Shown one piece after another: positions 35,899 to 49,400 of a stretch of DNA of 64,000 nt; position 1 is the stretch's first letter; every line of letters starts with the position of its first letter. The stretch is taken from positions 124,001 to 188,000 of the forward strand of contig JAVYIG010001819.1 of NCBI GenBank assembly GCA_035222895.1, given 5' to 3'. This DNA is from Strongylocentrotus droebachiensis (lineage: Eukaryota > Echinodermata > Echinoidea > Camarodonta > Strongylocentrotidae). A program made the position numbers and the translations under genes. Below the pieces are notes generated by a model that saw only the letters and a list, made by a program, of their open reading frames with translations, was not told the DNA's origin and made no database searches.

Positions 35899-38156
35899 GG
35901 CTATAGCCAAAGGCCACTAGTGTCGATGTTACCTTAACTCCGCTATAAAGGTATCAGAATAAATGTCACCCACCATATATTTTAGTGAAGCCAATTTAAA
36001 TCCAATTGTTGTAAGATAGTCTCCTCCTGTAAATGTTTTCATATATACGCTTAAATAGATATCGTCTCATGAAATATGCTCGAACATATCAAATACTTTT
36101 GTCGTGACAGCGGGAATGATCCAAATACTTGAAGAACTTTGTTGCAGAACAAATTGTATAATGTGAGTACGGTATAAAGTGCAAAACAGAAAGTCGATTC
36201 TTTCTACTGATTCATAACAGAGTGTGATTATGAAGACAGCCCCTCCAACAAAGAATGGCGGTTCATTTCACTGCAGGAAAGGACGGCTGTCAACATCCCA
36301 TGTTAGCTGATCCTACAAACTAGACTGTCACAACGGTTTGGTCGTCTGGCTATAAACACACACACAGTGTTCTTCAGACTTCGCAAGAGTCCCTTCGAAC
36401 AAAATGCGTCATTTCCCACCCCGTACAGTAAGAGACGGAGCAAACCACGTGGAATTAGATGTGAGCCTAGCTTCCTAGTCTGTATACGGCAAACTTCTCT
36501 TGCCACTTCGTGCCGTGTGCACACAAACATGTAAATTACAGGGTCAAGTTTTTGTCAACTTTTAAGAAACAATAATTTCATCATAAAACGTATAGCATAT
36601 AACCCTGAGACAAGCTTGTTAGCCCTAACAAAATGTTGTCAAGTAATATACGCTTTTTCATGCAGATGCTAAAACATTCTAGGGGCAAACTAAGGTGGTT
36701 GAAGGGCACTTTAAAAAATATAATGATTTGAGGACAGGGGCCGTTGAGATATATATTATCTTAAAGACGGTCAGAACATACAGATCGACACGTCGAGAAC
36801 CTAAAGCTCTTAACACTAGAGCACCAGCCCCCGTTTCGGGGCTTTTATTGCTTTGACAAAAATCAATGGATTAAGCCCCTGAAAACTTATATACACCTGT
36901 TATCAAAAGCATTTAATTTTTGAATATGTGAGTAGCTAATCGTTAATTAATTCAAAGAATGTCCTGCTTCATGTCACCTAGCTACCAGACATCCCGGCCG
37001 ATCGGTCCTCGCTGGGTCTCGACCGTACATGCAGGAAGTGGAATTACACTGCCAGAAAGCCACAGGGCAACGCGATGAATGCTATGGAACTACTTCCGGA
37101 AACCAGCCTCTACGATGATTAATTCTTCAAATTTACATAGCTCATCAACGGGGCGGTAAACTTGAACCCTGCGACAGAGCGTCGAGTTCCTACCCTGGCC
37201 GTATCCTTGGTTCAAGACTGAATAATGTTGAAGCTTATTTCATATTAATAATGATACACCGAAACTAACCAATTATGTAGAACATTATCTGTCGACAAAG
37301 TATGATAATATAAAGGGTTTGGGCTTGTTCGAAATGTAGACGCTAACTCTACAAACGAAATATGTTGCTTTCTTGAGGGAAGGGTTAATATCCGTCATAA
37401 AATTATTATCAAGATTTCAAATATGCCAAATTCTACTGGCAATATTTTATTTTCTAGCCGATCACGTTCACTGTTAGGGTTCCTATCTTCGGATCTCTTT
37501 CTTTGTGTGTAATAATTTTGTATCTCTGAAAGTTATAGGTGTTATCTATCGAATTTATGGTTTTGTAAATGCGACCTTTTCAAATATTCTTTATCAAAAC
37601 GATATTTGCCTTCACCTCTTACATCATGATGTTTTATATTGATATATCTTTGACCACTTATAATGGTACTTGCTTTTATATATTATAGTTTGTGTCATAC
37701 ATTTTTACATCTTAATAATTGGAAAATGTCATGCTCATCACTTTGTAAACCTGGAAGCATCTGACCTTATACAGTAAAAATTCAACGTCACATCTTCTGT
37801 CGGTTATATTGCGTATTTACTATGTCAAACTCACTTCTAAGTTTATTATCTGTATAAAATTATATACACTTAAAATATTGTATCAAACCATATTATGTTT
37901 ATGAAAATGTATGATGAAAAAAGAAAAAAGATGCAGAAACCAATAAATCAAATCAAATCAAGTTACCTTGCCACATTTGCCAATGTTTTTTAAAATATTT
38001 TTTATATAGTATTGTTACATGTTGATGACCAACTACCCTCTTTCTTTTTTTACTTTTCCTCACTTCATTTGAATAAATAAACCATTATTATCATAATAGC
38101 TATACAATGTCAATGTCGATGTACCATTATCAACTCGATAGAAAATACTCTACATC

Positions 38157-38193
38157 GCTTGAACCAGGGAGGTCTCACCTCCCTGGTTCAAGC
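38157..38193. repeat. Perfect 17-bp hairpin, 3-base loop
   Basis: GCTTGAACCAGGGAGGT (38157-38173), loop CTC, then the exact reverse complement (38177-38193). It stands alone in AT-rich intergenic DNA with no T run directly after it. Confidence 0.85.
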
Positions 38194-40153
38194 TAAGATT
38201 TAATTGTATTTTTGACTGTCTGTCATGGACATCGTCTGTTCTTATACAATATTCTTTTCTTTATTAATACAGACTTTGATCTTACATTTCGGCTCTGTTC
38301 AATCCTTATTACGGTGCTTTCGGACGTGTATTTACACATACAAACGGTGATGAAAGGGGTTTATTCTGAAGCTAATCTAGACATCGTTGGGTCTATTTTG
38401 AATGCGTTTACTGTGCAGTTATAAACTCGTGGATACTTAAACAAAATCATAATACATGGGGCGTCACTCCGCGTCAGTGCAAATGGTGATACAGAGGCTG
38501 ACAAAGGATTACAAAGTAAAGTAAATCATCGACCAACACGCCATGTTTCATTGGTGGAAGCAACCCCAGTTTCTTGGTTTTCTCTTTGTTTTTTGTTCAT
38601 TTTTTGTGCGAGTGTATAGGAATCCTGAGAACAAGAAAAATCAAGGTGGGTTTGGATGAGATTCTGACTGAGCATCTGTGCCCCAAAATTCAAGGTGATA
38701 ATCAGAATTATTTTGAATTATTTGGTGGATATATTATAAAGTTAAATGACTCACATTGATATCTATTTTCTGTTATTATTACCATTGACTTATTGATTCA
38801 TTTATTTAGTTCTCTCGTTTAGTGTAGGATGGGTTCATAAGAATAAGTAATAAGTAACGTTGTCTGGTTGTATAGATTGCGGCGTGCTCATATCACATCA
38901 AGAATAATTGTATATAGTTGTAGTTCACTGTTCCCCGATTTCTAAACATATCTTCTTTTTTCTAGATTTTCTATCTCTGATTTATTACTTTCTTACAAAT
39001 GTATACATGAATATAGTAACCCTACATGTTGTATTAACACGACATAATATATACTCCGTAATGGCCCATTAGCAGGACATCATAGAACTGGTTTATTACC
39101 CTAACCATAACTTCAAATATATATAACTAATTAAACTAATGACAAATGATGAAAAATACTGTTTCTTAGGAGGCCTTTAAGTTTCATTTGCCTGTGAAAC
39201 GTACGTAGAGGGCAGTAATTATATTGTTCAATCGCAGAACGTGAACATGTCCTGCTAATGACCATGTCTTCTTAAAGACTAATTTTTCACTTCATATGTC
39301 CTTCCAATGACACTGTTAGATGTATATGTTTATGTATATATTTTTAATTCTGAACCCCAGTAGTTCTAGGAGATACAAATAATTAATGATTAACCTATGA
39401 TAGCACCTGTTTTATATGATGAATCAAATCATCGAATGCACTCTGATTTTGCAGTGAAGAAAACGGTTTGTTACTCTTAATGATATTGCAATCCATTTAA
39501 CACGTTCAAGATTTAAGATTGACAGGTAAGTCAATGCAAGGGTGAAATGGAGAGTATTTATAGAAAATGAAACAACTAGACGGAAGAAGGTCGTGGGGAG
39601 AATCGTTCAATCAATTATGACTTTCATCTTGATCATTATATGAAATAGAAAAAGTGGGAAGATATCACACCGCCGATGTGGCCTTTAAAGTGATTTGTAC
39701 GCCTTTTGGGCTTTTTAACGAATACATTTTACACATTTTGAAAAGGACATTAGTCCATTAGCCCTTCCCCCGCCTCGTATACCTACGTTCCCACCTTCGG
39801 AGCCCGTTTTGTTGTTGTTGTTTTTGTGTGCACACACGCACTAACACACCCACATACACCGCACATTAGATCTGTATGTTCAAGAAGCTGTACTGTAGAA
39901 ATAAAATTATAGATCCACCGCGCTCACGCACACACACACACACCCATCCACACAACTACATTTTTCAAACCCTATAGGCGGGGTTTTATAAAAAGTTGCA
40001 ACTGGTTCAAATCTATCCCAATTATCTACGAGACTGAGCCCCGTCTTCTCATCTGGATCAGATATAAAACGTACCCGTTACTCTTGAAAGTATAAGGGTA
40101 TGAAAACAGAAAATTTATGCTCCCTTAAATCCGTCGCTAGACGCTCGGTCTAT

Positions 40154-40273
40154 GGTCCCGTAACTCAAAACTTGCCGAGTGATCGTAAGTTCCATTTTTG
40201 CGATTGATAGCATTGTTCACTACTCGCAAAGATCAATCCTACGATCGACTGCAACGCTTTGTAGTACGGGGCC
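40154..40273. repeat. Small MITE-like inverted repeat
   Basis: GGTCCCGTAACTCAAA at the left and TTTGTAGTACGGGGCCC at the right form imperfect ends. GATCGTAAG and CTACGATCG, and TTTGCGATTGA and TACTCGCAAAGATC, pair inside. Elements with GGCCCCGTA-type ends are common in marine invertebrate genomes (from memory, not checked). Confidence 0.5.
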
Positions 40274-42561
40274 CAAAGTTGCGACAACCAAGACCAAGGT
40301 CGAGGTTATCGACTAAAACCAAGCTCTAACCCATCGTCGGGCTAGTACGCACGTCCCCGTGTGTTTGGTTGATGTAATCATAGCCTTCCATAAACTTTGA
40401 CGTTGAGGCCATGGATTAAGGTTACCAAACAATGGACAATAGATACATGACAACGTTAATTAATGACACAAAAATGTAAAACGATGCTTTGTTGAGGGAA
40501 AGTATATGTAGTTTAATTCATTTAGGCGCTCGTCCGTTTACAGGCACGCTCGTTTCAGTTGAAATGGGTTAACATGAAAACCAATACATGACTGATATAA
40601 TGATTAAACATGTGAAATACATTTGAACCATGGCTTATTGGTTGTAATTATTACAACGGGACCTACGTGAGGGATTACAAATGTTCAGGTTTCCAACTCA
40701 CTCAGAAATATTAATCTCCAAGGGATGTGGGTTATTCCACATAAAAAAGGACAATACAGAGGTTAAAACTTAATTTTTGTTTAGTTCAATGAAAAGGGAG
40801 ATTTAGATATAATCTTTTGTCGTGTGTTTACCTAATCTGATGCCATTCAACAGCTAAATGTGGCACGTCCTGCACTTTTTTTGAATAATGACTCTGTACT
40901 ACCATTGCATTTTTATAAGGGCAGTGTAGCCAACATAACGCAGAGACCCCCCCCGGTAGTTGTTTGGACTGGTCATTACAGCAAATGTGGCGTTTCATAT
41001 GCCTCAGAAAGGGGGGGGGGTGCATGTGGTCATGGAAGGGGAGGGCGGCATGTAGTGCCGCTTTTGTCATCCTGCTACATTTTGACCCCTGTATCTCAAT
41101 TTCTAGATTTCAGAGCCATTTCAATATTCGGGCTTGGTTGAATCTTAATCAACGACGGTTAATAAACTTAAAGTACAAGCACATGACTAGCACTTTGGTT
41201 TTAAGAAATGCAGTTATCATAAGAGAGGTCTTTTGATATTCGAAACGGGTTCAAACCAAAATAAGAACACCGAGTATGATTATTGTTATATACAAGAATA
41301 ATACAAATTTACATTTCATATTGGAGGTACGATTATACTCAGATTTGGTCAAAAGCCAGGAATATCATCTAGGGCATGTCTATATGAAGTAGCTATTATT
41401 ATAAGACCAATCTTCTCAGTTAGTTTACATGGACGATAAGATATCAAACAATGTTCACCTATTCAGATTGCAAGTGCAATAGACAGTCATACTCTTACAA
41501 TTCTTCCTTAATATTGTTCTCATTTCGCAAATCTAATGAATTTGTTATATTTACATCATTTTTACTTCTTCATTTTAGTGTATATTATCGTAAAAGGCTT
41601 CCCAGAAATGTTTTAATGGCAAGCAAAGGAGCTCAGCAACATGATTACATATTCTATATAACTTATTTGATTAAAATAAAAAGCGATTGGATTGTATGTA
41701 CAGTATAGGTCAAAATCAACTTGAAGGATTGCGTTTAATTTGTCAACAGAAAACTGCACCTCTTTTGAACTTCTTTGTCGATCCTTTTTTTTTTGGCCAG
41801 AGTTTTTTTTCTTCAAATGCGGTATTCTTGATGTTCATCGGATTGATACATCATTGAGCAACAACAACAAAAGATGTAAATAACCTTGAAAGGGAAACTA
41901 AGAAGTAGTACTAATTATAAGTCTGATGTACGGATAGATGACTTGACAGCCTCTGGTGAACGTCTGATCCGGATAAAAGATATCTATTTCCTGCTACCTG
42001 AAAAGGGAAAAGAGAACGAGTTTTTAATTGAGAGAGCTGTTAATGAAATGATAGAGATCAAAGAACCATGTTCGGCTACATCACATTTAAAAATAGGTAT
42101 GAATAAGCTGAATTAACCAAATCATAAAATCCTGACAACATATAAAAAGAGCTATCAATCTGGTCACATAACACTCAAACAATATCTCACTTCTCTAAAA
42201 TCTTTTTTCTTCTAGACAATTTTCTTTAATATTGAAAATGTCTTTTATAAATTCAACACTGCTATGAAGGCAGGTACTAATGGATAACGAAGTGTGGTTT
42301 CATACTTATTCAGTAGTATTTCTCTTTAAAAAAAAACTTGTTCCAATTGCTGCTTTTAATTAATTTGATTAATTTATACCCCAACACAGATTCATGAGAA
42401 ATGTAATCCTATCGTTGACATAAAAGGCATACCGAATGCCCAAACATGACGTTTATTCACGAATAAACACTTCAACGTGATATAGGACTTAAATGCCTGT
42501 AGGCCCTGGATAGGGAATTCACACTACAATAGATCTTTGGACCAAATTAACGATTTGACAT

Positions 42562-42640
42562 TAATAATAATAATAATAATAATATTGGATTCTTATATAG
42601 CGCACGTATCGACCTTGCTAGGTCCTCAAGGCTGGATAAA
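42562..42640 (-). repeat. SINE tail fragment with AAT run
   Basis: An AAT run, ATATTGGATTCTTATATAGCG, CACGTATCG and GGTCCTCAAGGC: the reverse of the tail seen at 20520-20600. Confidence 0.6.
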
Positions 42641-42732
42641 AACGCATCCACACAAAAATGGTGTTCAATAAGAAACAAAACAGTAACGTGATACAAACTA
42701 TTGATTGCGTATGATTGGGTGGGGTCACAGTG

Positions 42733-42972
42733 ATTATTTGTTTTTTCCGAAGGTTCACTTTTCCGAAGGTTTATAATTCCAAAACACAAATTTCACATAC
42801 CAGGGAGTTCATAAATGAAATAGGGCTTATAATTCCGAACACTTCATGCATTATTCCGAGATTTTGTTACTCCGAAGGTTTGTGATTCCGAAAATAAAAC
42901 GGCTTTTGCAATTACGAAAATGAACAGGGTTTTTAAATCCGAAAATATAATTTGGTTCATAATTCCGATAAT
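42733..42972. repeat. Array of ATTCCGAA motifs
   Basis: TTCCGAA or a close variant recurs about ten times. Neighbouring copies are often 16-17 bp apart (near 42747, 42763, 42779 and 42855, 42872, 42888) and then about 25 bp apart (near 42914, 42939, 42965). The spacers are AT-rich. Confidence 0.7.
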
Positions 42973-43028
42973 GAAGAAAAACAAATTATAATAATTTCCT
43001 GTTTCATTTTTGGAATTAAGTACCCTTG

Positions 43029-43034
43029 TTTATT
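43029..43034 (-). promoter_or_regulatory. Possible poly(A) signal of the modular gene
   Basis: AATAAA on the minus strand, about 340 bases after the TAA at 43371. It would suit a last exon that ends at that stop codon. AATAAA is frequent in AT-rich DNA, so the support is modest. Confidence 0.4.
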
Positions 43035-43370
43035 AAAATAAAATAATGAACGAAGCTTTGATTAAAAAAAAAACATTGGAAAAGCGAAATGTCACCGATT
43101 TCACCCCCTGAACAAATTCCCTGTATGCCTCACACGAAACCAAAGTCGGACTTAAGTTCCGTACAAGCTTTATGGTATGCTAACGCATACGGGGGCGTAG
43201 AGTGATCTGCTCACAAGTCGCTTTTACGTTACTTGAGAGTGTATTTAAACTTGCAAAATCTCTTTACAGAAGTACTATTCGAATCTCATATTTTGAATAT
43301 ACTATGACGACTTGGATCTAGTTCTAAAACACAGAAAAAAACATTGTTTGGTGATTTTTAAAGTACAAAA

Positions 43371-43498
43371 TTACTTACTGCATTGTTGCAACTGGCAAGA
43401 GACTCTCCTTCCACTCTGCGGATAGATCATCTCGTACCTGTCGCTAGTTCCTTTGCCGTACTCTAAGCACAGATAGTTATACGGATGGCATCCGATCG
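43371..43498 (-). CDS. Modular gene, module 9, Cys-rich end and stop
   Basis: Acceptor gtacag, 128 bases including TAA. It reads IGCHPYNYLCLEYGKGTSD, VSCQLQQCSK and stop. The stop overlaps a strong donor sequence (CA then GTAAGTAA), and cutting there would give the phase 1 seen at the ends of all other modules, so a further exon to the left is possible. Confidence 0.8.
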
Positions 43499-46400
43499 CT
43501 GTACAAAAGGGTAAAAGTCAGATGAACGGCGATTGAGTGTCCAGTAGGTTATTTACTTATATTTCCCCAGTCAAATAAAACTACTGATTTAATTAATGTA
43601 AGCGATGATTAAAAAAGGTACTAGGCCCATGTATGCATTATATACCCACACATGCATGTGTTTGTGCCCATATACGAAAAATCAAATCATAATAGGCTAT
43701 AGCATCCGACAAGACTGATTGTACCCTTTTGAAAAACGTCAAACATTACGATGTAACTCCTGAGTGCGGAATGCAAAGGCTGCAAAAAATGCATATATTC
43801 TTGTTTAGGGGCTTGTTCACTTGTGCTACATATATAAATGTATGGGTGCGTGTGTGTGTGTGTTTGTGTGTGTGCGTGTGTGTAGACCCTACAAATCACG
43901 GATTTCCAAATTAGAGTTTGACCAATAACAACCTTTTGTATCCTTCAAGGGGATACAACACACAAAAATACATGACACAGATAAACTTTAAAATAATTTT
44001 AAAAAATGAATATTTGAAAATTTGAAAAAATGTCTTACCGCCCATATTGAAATTAAAGCGGATGCCATTGATACTCATAGTACCCCCAGGGACAAGGGAT
44101 GTCTTGGCCTGCTTGGGTGTTAGAACATTGCCAGTGTATCCGAGTTTGTCGCGGTCCGAACCGTCACTCCGTGAGTTACCGTAGACAGCAAAGTGCCACA
44201 GGTTAGGGCCAGTAGGCACCCCGGACTCAGGGGTAGAGGTTAGGTCCATGTTCGCCGTAACCGGTACATCGCCATCTGACATAGCGTAGGGGTCAAAGTT
44301 CACATTCATGTCGAGTAGGGTCACTTGAGGTGGACCAGATGATTGTCGACCTACACAATACCAAGCAAAACAAAGACCGTTCTCATTCAGTGTTATCCAG
44401 TGCTTTACAGGCATCAAAAGCCCCTAAGGAGTTGAGAATATCTATGCCGGTGAGAAAATCCCATCGTCAAAACGGCCGTTCATAGAGACATTTTAATATT
44501 CAACATGACAATTTATTTTACTTAAAATTAACAATTTGTTGAGTAACTAAGCTTTTCAGAGTAAGCCTAACAACCAACACAATATTATCAAGGGACCCTT
44601 GTTAATTTAGTTTAGAGTAGTTCATTCTAACCTGTCTTTTTACATACATATAAGACATAATAGGGAAGATATGATATACTTCCTTACATCGTTTAGCAGA
44701 TAAAAAGCATAACAATTCATGACATGGATTAACTTGATATTGGCAGTGGTTAAAAAGAGGCGATAATTACAATAATATATATTATTATCATGTTATTATG
44801 ATCAGGATATACTGTACATACTATCCGATCTATGATTTCTAATATTCCACACAAATTAATTTAGATCAATTATAACTAAAATGGACAAACTTTTAAACTG
44901 CGAATGAGTGTAACTTCAGAATATATGAACAAAATAATTCCGGAGATATCGCGAACAAAAAATTTGATGTCGCATCGAAATGCTTGCATCTGATGAAAAA
45001 ATCATTAAAATCACGAGTCCTAAGTTCACAGATAAGAGTTTGCAGCAGTTTGTTTTTAATCAATACATCCAAGGTAAGATAATTCCATCAATTGCAAAAC
45101 AACTTAAATAGGCTACGTATACTATAACTTTTACTTACAATTTTGATGACATTTCCGACCACTGTCTGTAAGTTCATTTTTTTCAGGATGAACTAAGTAA
45201 AAATTTGCCGATCTTATGTCAGTATTTTCGGAATTTCAAACTCAATTTCCAAAAAAAATGTCGTTATATTAGGTTCCTCTCTATACTGGTGGTATCAGGT
45301 TTTTAGAAATGTTACCTAGTTTTGAGATAAGAAACTGTGCGCAAAGATATTAGTATATTGACCACCAAAATGATTATGATGATAATAATGATAATAATCA
45401 ATGATAAAAAATGATGTAATAAGAGTGATAATAATAATATTTATTAGTCCTATTATTATAATTGTTATATTCATTATTATTATCATTTTAGTTATAATAC
45501 ACTCATAATAAATGACAAAAGCAAAAATATTTTCTTAACTCTAACTGTAGCTTCATCACTATCACTTGTACTGCTTGAGCCTGGGTCCTGCAATTTCTGA
45601 ATTTTCTGCTAAAATCAGCAAATATTAAACTTAAGGTCTGCTCAGATTTGGCACGGTAACGGCCGCAAAAAGTAGCCGCTGCGGTTATTCAACTGCGTGC
45701 AATAAAGGACTTGGGCGCATTCAATGAGCTCTGTGTTATGACATACAGACTTGTGAAGCGATTACACTTTACTTTACACCATAAAACAAGACAAATACGA
45801 CTGCGTCTCCAAAATGCCTCTGCCCTAAATTCAGTTAAGGAAATGGATGGAATTATTATTATATCATAATCATGACGAAAACAAAAGCCTATTACATGTC
45901 AACTAACGACTATGATATTTGACCTTTGACCTACATACTCTCAAACGTATTATTGTCGTCCAGTGGTAATACACATTGTCATCAAGTTTGAAGTTCTTAC
46001 CTCAAGTAGTTCTTGAGATATCGTGATGTCAAAATTAATACCAGTAATTTCACAGATTGAACCCTATGAACTATGAACTTTGACCTTCATACCCCATAAT
46101 CTTATCAGATCGTCTTCCTATTACGGTTTACTATTAATGAAGTTCATACCTAAGGCGGTTCTTGAGATATCGTGTTAACGAGAAAGCGATACGGATAGAC
46201 GATCAAGCCGAAAACAAAATGCCTCCTTCACCACTTTTGGCGGGCGGAGGCATGAGAACAGCCGTGTTTGCCGCGTCATATCTGAACAAGCCTTTAATAA
46301 GGACCTTTACTTACCACCACCGCCAGAGTTACCACCAGCACCACCACCATGACCGCCACCACCACCACCACCACCTGTTGAGGCGGGTTCGTTTTCACCG

Positions 46401-49400
46401 GCAAGGCACGTCAAGGGACTACACTTGGTGAAGACTTTGCTGTTTGGTTTGCCCTTCAGGGAGAATCCAGGTCCAGTTTTGGTGATCCTAATGCATAAGA
46501 ATTTGGTACTTCCACATGCCTGGCCATTCAGATCAAAATCGTAAGGAATACTGTTGAATCTGAGCACACCTCCTTGTTCAAAGTTTTGTCGAGCTGCGGA
46601 TCCCAGATTGAGATTAGCAGGGGAAACTTTGGCCTTCTTGCCATTCTTCTTGGGACTGCCCCATGCTTCGAGAGCCCATCCTGGATTGCCGGTGATATCG
46701 GTAGTGGTAGCCCTGTCGTAGACCACGTTGATGTCCAGGGTCATGTCATTACTGCGACCTGATCGAACAGCTGAGAAAGGGACGCGAACCACTCCAATGG
46801 TCGACACTGTGAACTGTGGCTTGGCCTGGGCTGTTGGATTGGAAGGGTTTGGGATAGGAGTAGGGTGCACAGGAGGAATAGGATGGACAATACCACGAGA
46901 GGGAGTTGAGGTAGAGAGCAAATCAGCAGTCATGTTAACACCTATTCAATAGAAGCATAAATTAATCATGATGAAGTAAAGACCATTTGAAACGATATCA
47001 TAAATCAGGCACAGCTACGTTTCATACAGAATAATCAAGTGGAAAACGCCAATTGCAAATCATTATGGACAAGCCGAAGGTATATTGTGTCCCAAATGTT
47101 AACAAGTTTCATGGGATATTCAATATAATAATCAAAATTAGCATTATCATTATCCTTCATACTTCATCTGATCCAAGCTATAGTAGGGCTTCCAGATTAC
47201 AAATTTTAGGAATACTAAAACCTGTCATCTAGGCGGTAACGTATGGAACAAAATACCTGAGCTTTTCCCTCATATTTCGTAAAATATCACAACACCATTT
47301 CATAGTACTATATGGCTAGTGTTGAACACATAAGGAAAATGATACCCTTTGTGTAACTCATGCAATCTTTACAGATCCCTGGCAGGACTCATACTTGTTC
47401 CTTTAGAGTAAGCCCCCACCCCCTCCTTTTCACACAGGGGTAAAATTCTTTAAAGCTGATTACTCTAAAGAGCTTTAAACTAATCAGCTTTAGATACAAC
47501 ATCATTCACACACAGAAAATTTCGGTGCGGTTGATCGAGATTCGCTGCTCTTTAAACGCTCAGTAGGGCCATTGCGCATTTACGAGCAGTGACTGACTTC
47601 TCGTAAATGTGCAATGGCCCTACTGAGCGTTTAAAGAGCAGTGCCCGGTCTAGTTAAGGACGTATATCCATTCCCACACAAAATGTCTTGCTCTCTAGAT
47701 ACGGGGTTCGTATCTGCAGCCTGCTTTGACCGGCGTATGAATCGCGACTTCATATCTGTCCGAACATCGTATAAACGACGTTCACACAAGGACAGTTTTC
47801 TTTAAAGCTAATCAGCTTTAGATACTATGAATTTTTACCCCTGTGTGAAAAGCCTTGCGAAGATGCGGGCAGCTAAGACAATGGAAACAATGAGTACACA
47901 CAAAGACACGAGATGCGCAGTCTAATTCACTATGATCGTATGCGTTTACACAAAAAAAAGGTTGTTACATCACACGCTCATGCACGTATACCAAATTGTT
48001 GAGTGCAACGTGACACATTTAAAGCCAATCGAATACTCATTTAATAGAAACTCGGTATTACATAATTGATGTATTAAAGAGTGAACATATATCAAATAAT
48101 TGAATCTTACCGATGCATCGGACTTTGACACAACCCATGAGGTTATCGGCATCATTATCTCTTGCCATCAGTTTGAAGTCAGGTTGTGGACGGTCCTTCT
48201 GGAGTCTGGCGCACAGGAACTTCATTTTCTTACATTTCACGTCAGGCCTCAATTCGATTGTATGTGAAAGTCTCTGAAAGTATAAGCATTAATAATGATA
48301 ACGATATATATATGTATCATAATTATACACTTACTAAAGTAAAAGACTCTCCGCCGCCCCTGATGATAGCGATAATAATAATATTAGTAATAACAACAAC
48401 AATAAAATTAGTTTAAACAAATTCATCAAAAAAAATTACTTAATGCCATGTTACGGAAATTATAATGATATGAATGATAATAGTAACGACAATAATATGA
48501 ATAAGTAACAACAATAATTAAAAAAGAAATGTTAATAATACAGTTTTGATAACAATAGTAGACCTAATGATAATAATAACGATAATAATAATAGTAATTG
48601 TAATAAATTAATCCAAGGTAAAATGTAAAGGAAGATATTCAATATTTCGAGAATGAATATTGACAAGGCTATAATGACTATATATTTGATTCAAATAATC
48701 TGAATGAACGTTCTCTAATAACCTCCAACTAACAAACGAATTCGAAGTCAAAGATTTGTTCTATTTCTTTTTTAATTCAAAATTTGTAATAGAGTGTAGA
48801 ACGTGCACAGATCCAAACACATGCTATGATCCCCTTACCATCCCCGACACACACCCACATCCGAACACACCTTCACACACACGCACTCACACCCACGTGT
48901 ATAGCAGTACCTGGAACTTAAACTCAGCTCTCTCAGATCCCACGTTTACTGCGGTATCCCTTTCGAAGTCGCCCAAAACCTGATCGGTGGGAGAAATTTT
49001 GTCCTCGGTGTCTCTGTCAGTCGCCGAGCCCCATGCCTGGACCTTCCATAGATTCCGACCCTGCAGGCATGAAAGTCATTAAAAAAGCAACATCAAAGTA
49101 TCATGAGTGGCGAAAAGGGATTATATAGATATTGAATGCTCCGTAGTTTATATTAATCAAACTATATATCATGCACGATCTCTCTAAGGTGAATGGCATA
49201 GTACTATTGTATTAGTACTCAACAATATGTTATGCAATATATTACGTATATTGTTGACTGCCGCATGACAGCTAATCAGCCAATAAGACGTTCCTAAAAA
49301 GACTTCATTTCAAATAAGGGAGTATCTCACGGTGAAAGGTCTTAATCTCGATGGTCAAACAGTAAAAGAGTTTGGAGTACATTTAAATTTGCGTGGAAAG

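Larger units (their letters stand above)
35899..43370. other. Intergenic region between the two genes
   Basis: Upstream of the ZIP start and downstream of the modular gene. No supported gene on either strand. It must hold the ZIP promoter, but no clear TATA box was found close to the start. GTGTGCACAC at 36515-36524 contains TGCRCNC, the core of metal-response elements, on both strands; this is a short motif that occurs often by chance. Other contents are a perfect hairpin at 38157-38193, a MITE-like element at 40154-40273 and an ATTCCGAA array at 42733-42972. Confidence 0.5.

Noticed and set aside
36515..36524. GTGTGCACAC as a metal-response element
   Set aside because: It fits only the 7-base core, which is frequent by chance; mentioned in the intergenic entry but not called.
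36303..36530. Minus-strand frame upstream of the ZIP start, considered as a 5' exon or separate small gene
   Set aside because: No signal peptide, domain or in-frame junction with exon 1, which has its own start and signal peptide.
40828..41236. Overlapping frames on both strands near a donor-like GTAAAC
   Set aside because: No module or domain resemblance and no acceptable acceptor for an exon of the modular gene.
41886..42116. Plus-strand frame of 76 codons with charged sequence
   Set aside because: No recognisable domain, no splice or promoter support, and AT-rich surroundings in which such frames are expected.
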